64,000 nt of DNA from Owenia fusiformis (Eukaryota; Annelida; Polychaeta; Sabellida; Oweniidae), in assembly GCA_903813345.2 (NCBI GenBank), contig CAIIXF020000012.1:17741520-17805519 (forward strand). The letters are read 5' to 3'. The translations under genes and the position numbers were made by a program. Below are positions 37,601 to 52,600 of the stretch, one piece after another. Every line of letters starts with the position of its first letter. Position 1 is the first letter of the stretch. A model generated the notes under the pieces. The model was not told the origin of the DNA. It did no database searches and saw nothing but the letters and a program-made list of their open reading frames with translations.

Positions 37601-40600
37601 TCTCCACATAAATATAGCTTCACGTCCACTGACAAGGTTTCAGACGTGTAGCTTAACTGCAAATTTTCTTAAACGTGTAATTGAGCGTGGACTTACGCGT
37701 TCAGGTTTACGGTTTGCATTTATACGTGTAGCTTAACCTCTCTAATAAGTACATGTGTACTTGTAACTTTTCTTACAGATGCATTTTATATTTGGCAACT
37801 CTAAATAAAATGCAAGGCATGGAATAAGGAAATTTCCATGGACAAATAAATTTGATCGCTCCCTGAATGAAAAAAAAACATCAACTTAAACATTATTTAA
37901 TGGTGAAAGTCAACCATCAATGTCGAAAGTTTGACCTTTTTAACTCTAAGTACATTGCAACACAATGGTACTAATTGGAATCAATTTGAGGAATCTTAAA
38001 TTTTGATTTTTTGTCATTTAAGGTTACTTAGAGGTCGAATTACAAAACCGAAATTATTTTCGTAACCAGGGCCTTCCACACTTCATATCTGGAAAGAAGT
38101 GGGATGACATTCATAGTTTTGAAATTTTGACCCGCTGGGTATCCACTTTTTAGTTTGGGGCACCCAATCTGAAGACCTGGAATACATGTTAGAGTCGTGA
38201 ATTGTATGGGATGGCATATGTATATGTATGGCCATGGCTAATTAAGGAAAGGCTAATTAAGGAAATAAAGGTGTTTCGATCTGGGGACATGCGCAGTTCT
38301 ATGGTACTGGTTAATTAGTTAACATTAGTCTGTGAAGGGAGAGTTGGAAAATTAAAATTTGCAAAAATATGTTTAACGTCATTCTACGTAAAAATTAACA
38401 TCATTTTATGGTAAAGGTCAAAGGTCAAGTTTAAAATTACAACCTAATTTTATATTTATAGATCATGTAGAACATAGAATATGTATTTATTTGTACCAAA
38501 TGTAAACCAGTGACACTATAAACTATTTTAATAAATAAATAAAACATAGTTGTACCAATTTTGAATCGAATCTAGCCAAATCGTTTCAAGGTCGACCAGA
38601 GGTCGGATTCCAAAATTGAAAGCATAGATAAGGGTCTTCATTTGTCATTTCTACCTTCAAAATTAAAAACTGTGACTCTATTTTTGGAGAGCTACCTGTA
38701 CATGTATCCTAGGAATTACGCTACCAAAATATGGGGATTGAATTCAAATGTCAGAATGACAGGAGATCTGTTTTGGCGTTTTCCCAAGAAAGGTGGGCTG
38801 GTACCTAATTTTAGAAATGATGAACTTTCCCTGCAACTTGAAGCTAGGTCATAAATGCTAATTAGCCAGAAAAAGAGTAAAAATCATGGAATGCCGTATC
38901 TTCGAAATCGACATTAAATAAATGATAATATCAATAAAATTATTAATTATATATAGAGAAAGAAAGACTGGTAACGACACAATCCAGGGGATCAAATATA
39001 TAGCGCAGCCCTGGAATCAGTTTTGAAATGAAGTCTTAATTGATAGCATTCATTAAGTTCAGTTCTTATTTTCAACTCAAAGAACGATTCATATTTGGTG
39101 AAAACCCTGGTAATTCACAATGAATACCTTTTGATGTATCAGTTATCTTTCATGTAATGGCAATATTAATCATATGTCACATCTGAATAAATGAATTTTA
39201 AGTGAATTAAAATGTACTGGGTGTATTGAATAACTTGATAGAACCATTCATCTACTATTTACTTATCACGAACAACAACAATTGAGTATTCTAGTTTATA
39301 TAGTTCATAGTTCAACAGTAAGTAGAAATGAAATAAAGGTTCTATTATACTAATAACAAATACCGACAGTCAATCAAATTATTTATGATTTTATGTTTTG
39401 CGACATCTTAAAAAATTGATAATTACATGTCTCAAAATAGAAAATGGTGGGAAAGTTTTGAAAAAATAGCAGACTTCTATTATAGTGTTATTTTAAACAT
39501 GCATACTTTGCATGTAAGAAAACGCAAACCTTTATTTTTATAAAAAAAATTTAAAATAATTTAACTACTCAATAAGTGACGATTATTCATTAATTTCTTC
39601 GGTGCCTTTTACCTACATGTACATGTATATATATATAAGTGGACACTGAGAAACCTTTATGTCTTGGAGTTAGCCCACTAAGAATATACAATTTTCATAA
39701 GTTTGACCCATCGTCAATTTTACTTTTATCATTGCCCCATATATCAATTAGCATTACAAGGATTAATTTTGTAAAACCTTTGAAGTGAAACATGTAATTT
39801 GTAATACATGAGCAAAGTAGAGCCTCTAAGTGCGCTCATTAGTGAAAAAAACATTACCCCATTTGCACTAATGTTTCAATAAACCATTGGAAAGCTGAGG
39901 TTGCCAACTTTAAGAGTTTGACCGCTTCTCTATTTTATTGATTGGAAAATAGATGTCAACCCTTTCATCCCGAATGGGTAAAGTGAAGAAATCAATTGTG
40001 CCTTTTTCTAATTTCCCCCAAAATAGAGTATTAAATGCGGTCATTATATATTAAAGTATTCTAGATTTTTGCTAGAAGGGGGAGAGGTGGTGTTGGCCAC
40101 CTTATTGGTGGCATTTCAATTGATATATATATATTTTTGTAACATTCTATCGAGTTTTGAAATATTGGAAAATATGGAATATTGGCAACTTAATCAAAAT
40201 TAATATGCTTACTAATTTCCATACTAAAGGATGGGTATCGATATGATGAACTGAATGCAACAATGTTTTTCTCTTAAACCAATTTTTAAAACATTCTGTA
40301 AAAACACGGTCCTTTATGTAATGTTGACTGATTGACAACAATTTAATGCGATAATTATTTATATATATTTTATATAACTGTTTTTGTTAACATTTGTTTT
40401 TTAGTTAATTGTTTTTTGTTCCTTCTACCCATTCTTGAGAATGAAATAAAATATCTTTCCGAACCTTGTTGGGACAAAATAGCATATACAACATTTTCTT
40501 CGACCTCTCAATATTAAATTTATACAAAGGAAAGTTTGGTTGATTTAACAACAAAGAAACAACAAATAAAAAAACAAAATAGATAAAAATTAAGATAAAC

Positions 40601-43600
40601 CTTTTATTTCATTAACAAGGTCCTTTTAAATCAACTAAACTTTCCTTTGTACAGTTACATAATTGAGAGACCTAACCATTTTTTTGTCATTTTGTTCCAA
40701 TGAGGTTCGGATGGATGTTTCATATTATTTCGATACCAAGAGCAAAAGATATAATGTTATCATTCAAAAGATGATCGTTAAATTAACGATGTGTAAAATT
40801 TTCAGAATTTTTTATGACTGGTTTAAGAGAAATATGTGTTCAAAAGGTTCACCATATCGATACTAATCCCTTTCCCTTCAGAAATCTATCCATGGCCAAT
40901 TAACGGCCCAATATAGTATATTTATTAGTAGAATCCCATCTTCAATTTCCATTTGAGATGTTTCATTATATACATATATGAATAACATTTTAGCCTACGT
41001 TATGCACCCGGGAGCGTTGCATGGGTTCTACTATGATGACCGTGAAGCAATCGGGGACGCCTCGGGCAAAAGAAGATGTGCTTACACAGGCTAAAGATTT
41101 CCTCGAGCAGTTTTACATCTCTATGAAACGGTAATTACAAAACAAACCATAGATGTATATTATTAGATACTGACATGTTTATAAGTATAAGTGTAAGTTA
41201 CAGATTAAAATCATGTTTCCATATAAGTATAAATACAGGGTGGGCCAAAAAAGCCACTTTTTTCAAGGCACTACAACTTTTTTATTGTCCAACCTACACA
41301 CCCCAAATTTTGAAGTAATATAGTGCCAAGGGTGCTTAGAAATAATATAATGTAACAAGTCCTTCAACTTGGATTATATTTGATCTAAAGGGTGAGTTCA
41401 ATTGGTCTGCCATCCTAATTGATGATCTATTTTAGATTTAGTCGCCTTGCTGATATTGCAGTATCAATGAAATGTTAGCTAAGTTTTTTTCAACCTGTCT
41501 TAATTGTCAGCTTTAGTTGAGCAATTTTCTAGATTGGGTGCCTCCATACAATCTCCTGGAAACCTTCCCATACCCTATACTCACTGGGGTTTGCATCAGG
41601 GCTATTAGCTTGGCGATCATCAGGCCTTATCAGTTTAGGAACATTTTGCATATTATGCTAACTTACTTCGCAAGGCACACGACATGTTTAAGTGAGACGC
41701 TGGTGACATATTTTATTCCAGAAGTAAAAGCGTATAATTCATGATCCATGACTAGATAACAACCTCTAGTTGTCACATCAGATGGTCTACATTCAATCTG
41801 AACACACGACGTTATTTGGCATACCTATAATGCGGGTAGAGGAAATCTTCCTTTAAATAGTTTTACACGCAGGCGCAGTTTTATACGTTCGTATTGACCA
41901 CAAGCTGTAAAGTTTTATGATACTATGCGACAGACATTTACCAATTTCATTTACATGTTGAAAGCCTAAACAATTACATATTGGATTAGATAAGAGTATA
42001 TTAGAAATGTCCTATCATCTTACATGGAAGATGCCTATAATGATATTACCATGAAAATTGAAATGTTTTTACCATCAATATAAATAACCACACACGTCAT
42101 ATGACAGCTCAAATATTGAACTAGTTGCCAAAATACTTCTATCTATGTTTAATTTTTGAAATCGACCATAGTATTAGGATGGTAAGACAAAAGATTAACC
42201 TTAAAGCCATTTACATACAGTGATATATTTTTTATTCTGTTAAAAGATCTGGTACCCCAGCACACCAGAAACGTCTAGATGAAGTTGTGGAGTCCATTGA
42301 GAAAAGAGGAACTTATGACCTTACTTCCAGTGAACTTACTTTTGGTGCTAAAACCGCATGGAGAAATGCACCTAGATGTATTGGTAGAATACAATGGTCA
42401 AAATTACAAGTAAGTAGAATATAAAGGAGTTTGAATAATGGATTTTATCGCGAGGGCCGACTTATCTAATATATATATGTACTAGGTGATACTGTATGTT
42501 AGAACATACATCAGTACCGCTGGTTCCATAATTGGTAAAAGTTGATGATATCATTGTTTAAAAAATCCAAGAAAACTATGTTTATCTATAGCGAGTTTTG
42601 ATCATTTCAAAACTTTGATATACCAATGCCACAGATCATAGGATAAGGTTCCTCAGTTGGCTTTAGCCACGTATTGCCATGGTAGTAAACGTATACCTCT
42701 TTCTTTAGGTGTTTGACGCCAGACACATAAACACTGCAAGAGGAATGTTTGAGGCAATCTGCAACCACATCAAGTATGGCACCAATAAGGGTAATATTCG
42801 CTCGGCAATCACCATCTTCCCACAAAGGACAGACGGAAAACATGATTTCAAAGTTTGGAATCCCCAGTTTATTCAATATGCTGGTTATAAACAACCCAAT
42901 GGGGGTGTTATTGGAGACTCAGCAAATGTGGCAATCACAGAGGTATTAATTAATTACCATTAGTTAACGGTAGAATTAAATCTATAGGGAATGTCAAAAT
43001 TGCAAGCAATATGTACGATTGATCTTCCAATGGATCACTTACAAGCTCAAATAAAATATCTCCCAAAAGATCAGTGATATGTTATCAATTGGTGAAGTTA
43101 TTTGATATTAAAAGTGCAAGAATAGGGGAATAATATTTAAATTCTTCCAAATAATAAGAATGGTAACCATTCTTATAGACAAATGATAGCATTCTTCTAA
43201 AAATCTTTAGTTTTTCCTCAAATAAAATATTTACTTGGAGCATTTTTAGAAAATAGAGATGGCAAGAAATGATGATAATGATCCCAAACTATTCTAAAAT
43301 TGAAACAATTTTCGTCAAGACGAAGCACCAAAGTAATCAAAGTAATTGCTAGATCTGATTCCGCCTTTAATATCATCATTACTTAAATTTGATAGATTAT
43401 TGCAACATGTTATTGAGTAAAACTATCCTTGGTAATACAGATTTGCTGAAAAGAACATGTCATTCTTTTATCTATAAAGTATAAATCTAAATGCTAGCAC
43501 AGGCTTACTTAACAGACTTGATTTTCTCAATCTAACTAGTTTTGTAACAAAGACACTTCTCTGTATATTATCTTTTTATGCTTATTGCTAATGCTCGTTA

Positions 43601-46600
43601 CAATTGCTAGATAAAACATATTTAGTACTGTACATTGGTTATAAAACAGGTGTGTATTAAGCTTGGTTGGAAGCCAGGAAATGGGATGTTTGATGTGCTT
43701 CCCCTTGTTCTTTCTGCAAACGGCCAAGATCCTGAAATGTTCGACATTCCAAAGGATCTTGTTTTTGAGGTTCAATTTGAACACCCAAGGTAAACTTAAC
43801 TCTATTTCATTCGTCACCAAAAATGTTACGTCAGTTGAAAAGGAAATTATGATCCTAGACGGAGGAACATTCAATTTCATTTGTGCATACGGATGTTTCA
43901 GGTCCACATATTAACCTCATAATATCTTACAGAATGAATGACCATATATATACATACACATATTTGAAGTCAAGTAGTACAAGATGACAATATTGACTTT
44001 ATATAAGGTTGTTGAAACATTTTTTAAATGATATATTATACAAATATTGAATTGTACATGTATCGTATGATCTTTTAAAGACAAAAACAAAGAAATAAGA
44101 TTTCAAAATCGCAGGAAACATGCCAGACCTCCCTCCCATATATTCCTAACCGTCTCAGTCATAAGTTATCCCCAAGAGAGAGGGAGAGTGAAATTCGGAC
44201 ATCCATATTTAAAGCATTCAGTTACTGAATCAATGCAATTCAATGAGCCGAAATCCGAAATTCAAAGTGAGGCAACCCTTTTTAGAGTTTTCTATGTTGT
44301 ACTGTTAAATTGACACCAAGATCCCGGCCATTTTGTAACTGTAAAATATTTGCATCGACTGCCTCATGCATGGCTATACGTGCGGTCATGCATTCATACA
44401 GATGTTACCTCTCCAATCTACATAATTCCTACATACTTTTAGATTCGATTGGTTTGAGAGCTTAGGGCTGAAATGGTTTGCCTTGCCTGCAGTGTCGAAT
44501 ATGTTGTTTGATTGTGGCGGTCTCGAATTTCCAGCAGCTCCCTTCAATGGATGGTACATGGGAACTGAAATTGGTGCTAGGGATTTAGCCGATCCAGCCC
44601 GGTACAATATCCTCGAGGTAACGCATGATACTACACGACTGGATATATATTTTAAGATTTTGTTGATTTTATATCTGACTCCTGAAGGCTAATTAATATT
44701 TTGTAGTATTTGTTCTTCTCTTGTCGTTTTCTCTGTACATTTTATGCATCCATAAGGTTTAAACATAAAATCTTTTTTTGTGAATACTAACAAAAACAGA
44801 TTAATAAAGACACTACCCTAATAAATAAACATATATTTTTCCGCATCATTGGTATACTTTGTGCCTCATATCCCCCATACAAAATGCCATCATATATTTC
44901 TATTGAAATAGTTTTTTGTATTGAATAATTATGTATTTTGTAGCGAGTTGCTGTACTGATGGGTCTGGACACCAAAAAATCGTCCTCTCTATGGAAAGAC
45001 AGTGCTCTCGTGGAGGTCAATATAGCTGTGTTACACAGTTTTCAGGTAAAAACAAATGTGGTTTGAGGTATATGTAAGAGTACAAATCGTTCATTAGGCC
45101 AAAATCTCCGAGTTAGAGTTTGACACTACTGTATATAAAATACAACTGAGTGATCAATCTGAAGAATAAAAACATTTCTTCATCGTATTTCACTTAGGAC
45201 TTTATAGATAAGGATATTTGATTCATAACAGACTTCGGATACACGACCCGAAAAACGTATATAATGCTGACGTTTTGTCGGCCTTTTGATCCGTAGAATC
45301 TGTCGCCGACTGTGATGGATGGTGTGCCTATTGTTTTGGGGGGTTATCTTGAATAACCGAGATCTAATTTTTCACTCAATTTAAATGATTGGAAGAAGAT
45401 AAATAGACTTAACAAACTGAGTATCTTTGATCCAAAGTTATCATCTTTCACTTATAAATGTGTGGACTCATAGAGTCAAACATTTGCAATTTTTGTAAAG
45501 CAAATCCTGAAACGATTTGCTATCTTCTGTATGAATGAAATATTGTAAGTGCTGATGAGTGCTGATAAGTCGAAAATCATGGAAGCAAAATTAAACAAAT
45601 GACACTGATAATTTTTCTTTAAAAAATTGCCAAAGGTATGAAATTCTAAAACACTAAAGTGTAACCAATACCGTAATGTAAAATGTACGTTTTCCATGTA
45701 ACTGTATTGTAATTGTATTTTGCAATTGCTTTAACATGTTTTTTCTTCTCTGAAATAAAAAATAATGATAAAAAATTGACCTTGACCTGTTGTGATTAAT
45801 TGGATTTACTCCTTATACTGTCTTTGTTTTTATTACAGAAAAGTAACACAACAATAACAGACCACCATGCAGCCTCGGACTCATTTATGAAACACATGGA
45901 AAATGAGGTCAAGGCAAGAGGAGGGTGCCCCTCTGATTGGGTATGGGTGGTGCCACCTATGAGCAGTAGTATGACACCTGTCTTCCACCAGGAAATGGTC
46001 AACTACAATTTGAAACCAAGTTATGAATATCAGGTAGGATACACTTTATACACCAGGTTTGTACCGCTTACACGTACAGTACATGTTATTGGAATTGAAT
46101 GTAGCTAGCTCTATAGAATGATATATGAAAGAGGAAATAGATATCATTGTACATTATAATCTCTGAATGTTCTTGTATCGAACGACGTTACCAAATACTT
46201 TTTCTATTCTATTTTATATGTTTTTTACGAAGGAGTTAGCCTGGAAGACGCATGAGTGGAAGAAGGATAAAGAAAGGGGAAAAGCAGTCGGTGCAAGAAA
46301 GAAGAGAAAAATTGGATTTAAAGAGTTAGCGAGGTGCACCTTGATTTTATTCACGGATATATTAAACAAATTCAAACAAATTATATAAAAAATGCATGTA
46401 TTATACATTCATATGCCACAGTACTTGTAGACTCTTAATTAATGGTCATGCATATTAACTCTGTTGCAGGGCTGTCAAGTTCAGTTCTAAATTGATGGGG
46501 AAAGCCTTGGCCAGAAGGATTAGTTGTACGATCCTTTATGCCACGGAGACTGGGAAATCTGAAAGCTATGCTAAGACACTTTGTGATATATTTATGCATG

Positions 46601-49600
46601 CATTTGATGCAAAGGTAAAGAAATATTCACATTCTATACAAGAACTACAAATATTATATATTTCATAATGTGCATGTTTATAAATTGGTACATTGGTATC
46701 TCTGTATATTATATGAGCCATATGGCATAAGAGAAGTTATATAGATATACATTTAGCACAACATTTCCATCGTAGTGTTGTACCCAAGGCCTTCACAAAA
46801 ACCATCAATTTGTAGATTTACACATTTAGATACTTAGAGCTTTTTATCGCACTTTGAAGAAGTGCTATATTGCCGTCGTCATTCAAATACAAAACATTTT
46901 AATAACCCCCCTATCACACCAAACTAATTCTTACCCGTTCTTGCCATTCATATAAAAACGTCGTAAAACGGGCTAAATCTGGCTGCGGTCGGGATATATG
47001 TCTAAAATAATTAGCTACTTCGTTCATGAACAGTCTTCAATACGTCTGATTCGCAGTTCGTTCAGGTCGCACCACGTCGGTGTGCAACGTCGCATAACGC
47101 GTCCCTTAGTCTAGAAGGTCATCATGACCTGATTACAGAACGGTATGGTCGCCATCGATCGAATTTTGAATCATTTCAAAATTCTAAAATCACATCCTCG
47201 CTTTGATAATGCTTCTTTATCTCGTCTGCGACTCGATAAAGAAGAATTATCAAAGCTCATCTAGAATAGACGATCTTGCAAGCACAGGTACTCATATAAG
47301 AATTTCTACAGTGCGTCCCAAAAATACGCAACAAACAAGAGATTGTAAAATCACAAATCCAGTGATGATTACATCAATTTGATTTAATTTACCAGGAAGC
47401 CACATGTCTCCTCTTTCGAAAGGTATGTCAATTATTCATATAGGACCGCAGACCACTGAATAATCATTCCTTTTCTACAACGGGCCAAAATTTGCTCTGG
47501 ACCAAGTTCTAGACATTGCAACAGTCAACAGAGAGTCACCAATGAGGTTGCTGCTCTCCGCAAGAACCCCAGATGATTCAAAGAGGTGTGCGACATGGAG
47601 ACACAAGCCAGTCTCTGTGTGTAAGGGCATGGAATGTAATCTTTCATGAGTAATCTTTCATAAGATGACAGGCAATGACTGTTTATGCCACTTCTTTTTT
47701 CCATATCTTTTCTTAACTGAACCATCAAGGATACTGATGAACACTTAAAGTTAAATTTTCTTTTTCTTTTTTCTTAGTAATCAAAATCAGAAATTTGTGT
47801 TATGTAAATCTTGTGACAAGAATATAATCCCAGTATCAATTACATAATGATTTACCTGATTGCACAATAAGGATCTTTTTTTTTTTATTGGATCCTACAC
47901 GTACATCATACATAATATACATACATGTTCATATAATTATTTAACATTTTTACAATGGATACTATTTTGAACAGCTCATCTCCATGTACAGAGGATTTCC
48001 AAATAATATAATTTACAAACGTTTACATCACAATAGCACAATAGTCTTCAAGAACATATGGGTTACCATGGTTTTATAATATATACTCCATACCTTAAAT
48101 ATATGATATATTATTTTACATTTTACAAATAGATACTATTTTCAACAGCTCATCTCCATGTGTACAGAGAATTTCCAAACAATATAATTTACAAGTGTTT
48201 ACATCACAATTGCACAATAGTCTTTAATAACATACCATATATGTTATTACAGTTTTATTATATATATTCCATACCTTAAATTGATACAGAGTTATTGGCT
48301 TAATAGTTCAATAACCCATCTCCAAGTCTTATTGAAGGTTTCTTGCATATCATTTAAATTTGCGATGTTTTGTTCATCTTTGATTTTATATTTTATGATT
48401 TCCTTTATTTGGATAAAAGTGATTTTAGTTTTAATCAGTCTAGATTTATGTATTAGACTTTTTGTATACAAGATACAAAAATGTATGGCAATAAGGATCA
48501 GTTGATTGATATTTCATCACTTGGCACAAAGGCCTTTTCACCCATGTGTGAAAAAACAATGAGTTTTCAGTGGTCCATGATCAGATATGAACAAATGACA
48601 TACCATTGGAAATGAGAGACACGTGGTTTCATGGTAAACTAAATGAAATTGATGTAATCATCACTGGTTTTGTGATTTTACAATGTTTTTGTTTGTTGCG
48701 TTTTTTTGGGACGCACTGTATATCTACGTTTCTCAAAGTTCGAGCCTACAAATCAATTCCTGCCATCAACATTTTAGGAAAATCGCTAATAAAGTTTTGA
48801 GGATGCTGGTTAATTTACATCATGGTGACCATTTTGGTCTTTAAAGTGCGATATTTATCACTGTGAGTGTCTTGTTTCTTGTATCAATTGCCATTAAAGT
48901 GTACACCATTGCTTGGAAGGACTCTGTAAAAGAATAATAGTTACATAAATGAATATCATTTTACAAACGTCTAGGTGTTATCCATGGATGATTATGACAC
49001 AGCGGAGCTTGAACATGAAGCGCTTGTACTTGTCATTACCAGTACATTTGGAAACGGAGACCCACCAGAGAATGGAGAGGTGACAAAGCATTTTTTATTT
49101 CTTGACCCTTTCTTGACACATTTTAATACTAACTGTCCAATTATTACAATCCTCGTTCCAATACAACTATAATCCTTGTTCCATTATTTTGTATTAGGTT
49201 CCATGGAAAGTCTAGATACGAGATTTTAAATGACGATTTCGTCGTACTCTTGTATATCATTGGTTAATGAAAGCACGCAAGCTTTGATTTTATAACTGAC
49301 TTTCTATTGACTTTTTAAATAATCCCCAGGGCTAAAGTAAGATGGCTTGCACATAAACATGTTTACAATACCATACAAAATACATTCATGGCCTCTCTTT
49401 TGGACAAATATTTTGAAAGAATAAAAAGTGTTTTCCAGACGCACTGATTATTTGCGTGATAATAATTGACTAAGCAGACAAACAGTTTTATATGACTGGC
49501 AAAGAGGTGGCATATGTCTAATAAAGTGCAGATGAAATAAGATGTAGGTTGACATATCAAAACGGACCAAAATAAGTTCTAGATAATAATCTGCATGAAA

Positions 49601-52600
49601 AAAAATTCAATTGAAACTCCGTGCTCCAAAGAACTCGATCATGTTAACCTGAAGTGAGATATAAAACATTCATTTAACATTTCATGTATGACGAAAATAA
49701 CCTGATATATTTGTTAATATTTTCTATTCATCGCGTATTCTATGAATTCTTCTCTGTAGGTATCCTCAGAGATCACTCAAAATTCGGGAACCATATTTAA
49801 CTATTTTCGAGAAACTAGCTTTTTGAGATTTTTTATTGAAAAATGTGTTTTAAATTAATCTTTTGGACATACAATTTCAAACTTTTGCGAAAAGAATCTT
49901 GTCTCGCCACTATTTTCTGGTCGTAGCCAGGATTTTTTTTGGGCTAATTAGTATACTGAATGTCTTGTTGATAGATCTTTTAAACACACCATTTCAAAGA
50001 TTTAATCGAGGATACAGACGTAAAGCTACGTCACTCATAACATATAATTTAAAATAAATCAAAGTGGATCACAATATGGTTGATGTTTTTCTACAAAACA
50101 AATATAAGTATGTCAGTGTTTTGAAAAAATGTATGTCAATGTGTTAAGAAAGAATCCAGATCAGTATTGACTTCGTTTGCGTGCCAAGGGATAAATCGCA
50201 TAATGATGTATTGATTTTAAAAATTCCTTTTTTATAAAAATATTTATTCTCTAAGTTCATAGTGATTTAACTTCAATGCATAATTACTCAAAAGTAAAGC
50301 AATATGAATAGCCTTTGAAACAGTTTGCAGGGTTCTTGTTTTTAATATAAATAGAACATAAGACTTACGATGGTGAATCCAAATCCAATCCAAATACGAT
50401 ATTTCAAGCATTGCGTCCTGGTAGATGACTTTAAAATTTTCTGTAATCACGTTTTCCATTCGGGTATACTTTCACGTGAAGTCGTCAAAAGTGTTCAAAA
50501 TTACAATTTTCTGAAATTGGTATTTCTGAAGCCACCATTTGAGCCATTTTTACATTGCTTTCACACATATTTTTTAATGATATATCCTATCTATCCAAAG
50601 TTGATAAACATTTTTTAAACATAATTTCAATTCTATTCAATTTGATATTACTTTGGCTAAATTTTGAATATATAATGACGAAAAACAAGACTACTACTTG
50701 CATCTTGTCTCTTATATACGAGGATATGGCGGCTTTCAAAAACACTGCGGTCGTAACGGTATAACCAAGTCATAAATATTTAAAAAGATGCACCGTAAAT
50801 TACGACGGTCGTAGTTACGACCGGTCCAAAAAAGCCCCGGGTGCTTTAGTTTGAAAATGAATGTAAGTGAAACAAAACTAATCTGTAATATTTTAGGCGT
50901 TCGGAAAAGCATTGTATCACCTGAAGGAACCAGATAATAAAAGCGGAAGCGCGTCAACTATTATGCGACTTGGATCAGATTCAAAGGAGACCAGGCCAGA
51001 ATCACTCACAAATGGTAGTGATTTATTGGACAGAGACATCGGTCCGATGGGAAACTTAAGGTATTGGATTAGTTACGATAGTCGGCTTAAAGTACATGTG
51101 TTGTTGCCGTTTATATGCATTCTTGTTATGCTGAAGATTCGTGCACATTGTTGTGTACCGAAACCGTTATTGTCACGATTATAGTGACTCTGCTTTAATA
51201 GCTATGCCATGCATTTTCACGAGGCAGTCTTTGAATTCATTTTTGCGCTGAGACTAGAGCGTTATCCTAAATTCAGACGAACGTGATTGATACCCAAGCT
51301 AGAGTGCATATGTGAACGATTGCTTTAACCTCCCAAAATTGCACGACTTTTGCTACCTTAAACTATCTTTTCTTCTTTTCACAACCTTTATTTTACTATA
51401 CAGGACGTTTCGGATTCTGTCTGGATCCTTTTTTTCAACTGTATATAAACTAAACCGAAGCGCTACAAAACAAAGAATACCTTTAGACAAATATAAAACG
51501 CTGAACGTTATAGAACACTCATTCGCATCAGTATACAGTTCTTGCATCCATTATAGCTTTGCGGTGTGCCCTTTTTATATATATTCGCTACGCTACCTTT
51601 ACCTCTTTCCTTTAATATGCTTATTTTGCTTTCATCACTTTGTCTATTTAACATGTTTCGCCATAAACGTCATTGTTCTGCAGTAGTTACATGTAAAAGG
51701 GTTGGCTTTTAGTATATATGGGTAAAACTGAAAACCCTCTTCATGTCCGTATGAATGGTCACAGGGCTAACATTCGAAACAGAAATAAATTAGTTGCTGG
51801 ACATTCCAAATCGGATTTTTCTGTCCAAATAATTGACAAACGTTTTAAAATTCAAGGAGAAATCGATCATCAAACTTTTCATATTATTTTCTGCTAAAAC
51901 AAATAATTTGCCCCGGTTGACGTCACATTGGGTTACCATTAAATTTATGATAATAACTTAAGTTCATTTACTTCAGAGTAAATGTTTTATTTTCGACGTT
52001 TCGCTTATTATCCAATTAGTTTTATCAAGATTACATTAAAAAACAAAACATAAAACAGTTTACTCTGAAGTAAATGAACTTGAGTTATTATTAATATATT
52101 ACCAGAGTGATGAATTTACACAGAAATTATATTTATAGTTACCATAGAATAAAAAAAACATTTAAAAAATTTAGAATGTTCACTGAAAAATGTAATAATG
52201 ATATAAAACGGATCTATCTTCAGATTTTCAGTATTTGGTCTTGGGTCGAGGGCTTACCCTCATTTCTGTGCTTTCGCCCATTACGTCGACAACATTCTCT
52301 ACGATCTCGGGGGTGAACGCATTCACACGTTGGTCGAAGGGGATGAGCTTTGTGGACAGGAGGAGTCGTTCAAAATATGGGCACATGCAGTATTCAAGGT
52401 TTGTCTCAACACGTTTTGTAATAATTTCGCATCTGACACTATTTCTATTTCTTATTTTACACTATATATGGTTTTTTAATTGTCTTAGCTCAAATGGCAT
52501 ATATTCAAACAATTGTGGTGGAAATGTTTAACTTACATTATTTACCTATATCGATTTGTGTGCTTCTGTTTTTGTATACAAGACACTTGGTAACAATAAT

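Larger units (their letters stand above)
35243..37743. mobile_element. 2.5 kb element with AAT target duplication
   Basis: Ends AGAGAGGTTAAGCTACACG and its inverse, with AAT on both sides (35240-35242, 37744-37746). The left end has two tandem blocks with TGCGCGCGCAG and GTGAA.TTACAGGTTTT; the right end has related CACGT-rich blocks. It is the long relative of 1735-2243. A second element appears to be nested inside (about 35785-37440). Confidence 0.75.

Noticed and set aside
43536-43907. 123-residue minus-strand frame
   Set aside because: Antisense of the NOS exon at 43650-43789 and its flanks.
51312-51686. 124-residue hydrophobic plus-strand frame
   Set aside because: AT-rich intron sequence rich in Phe, Leu and Tyr codons; no motif, no splice context tied to it.
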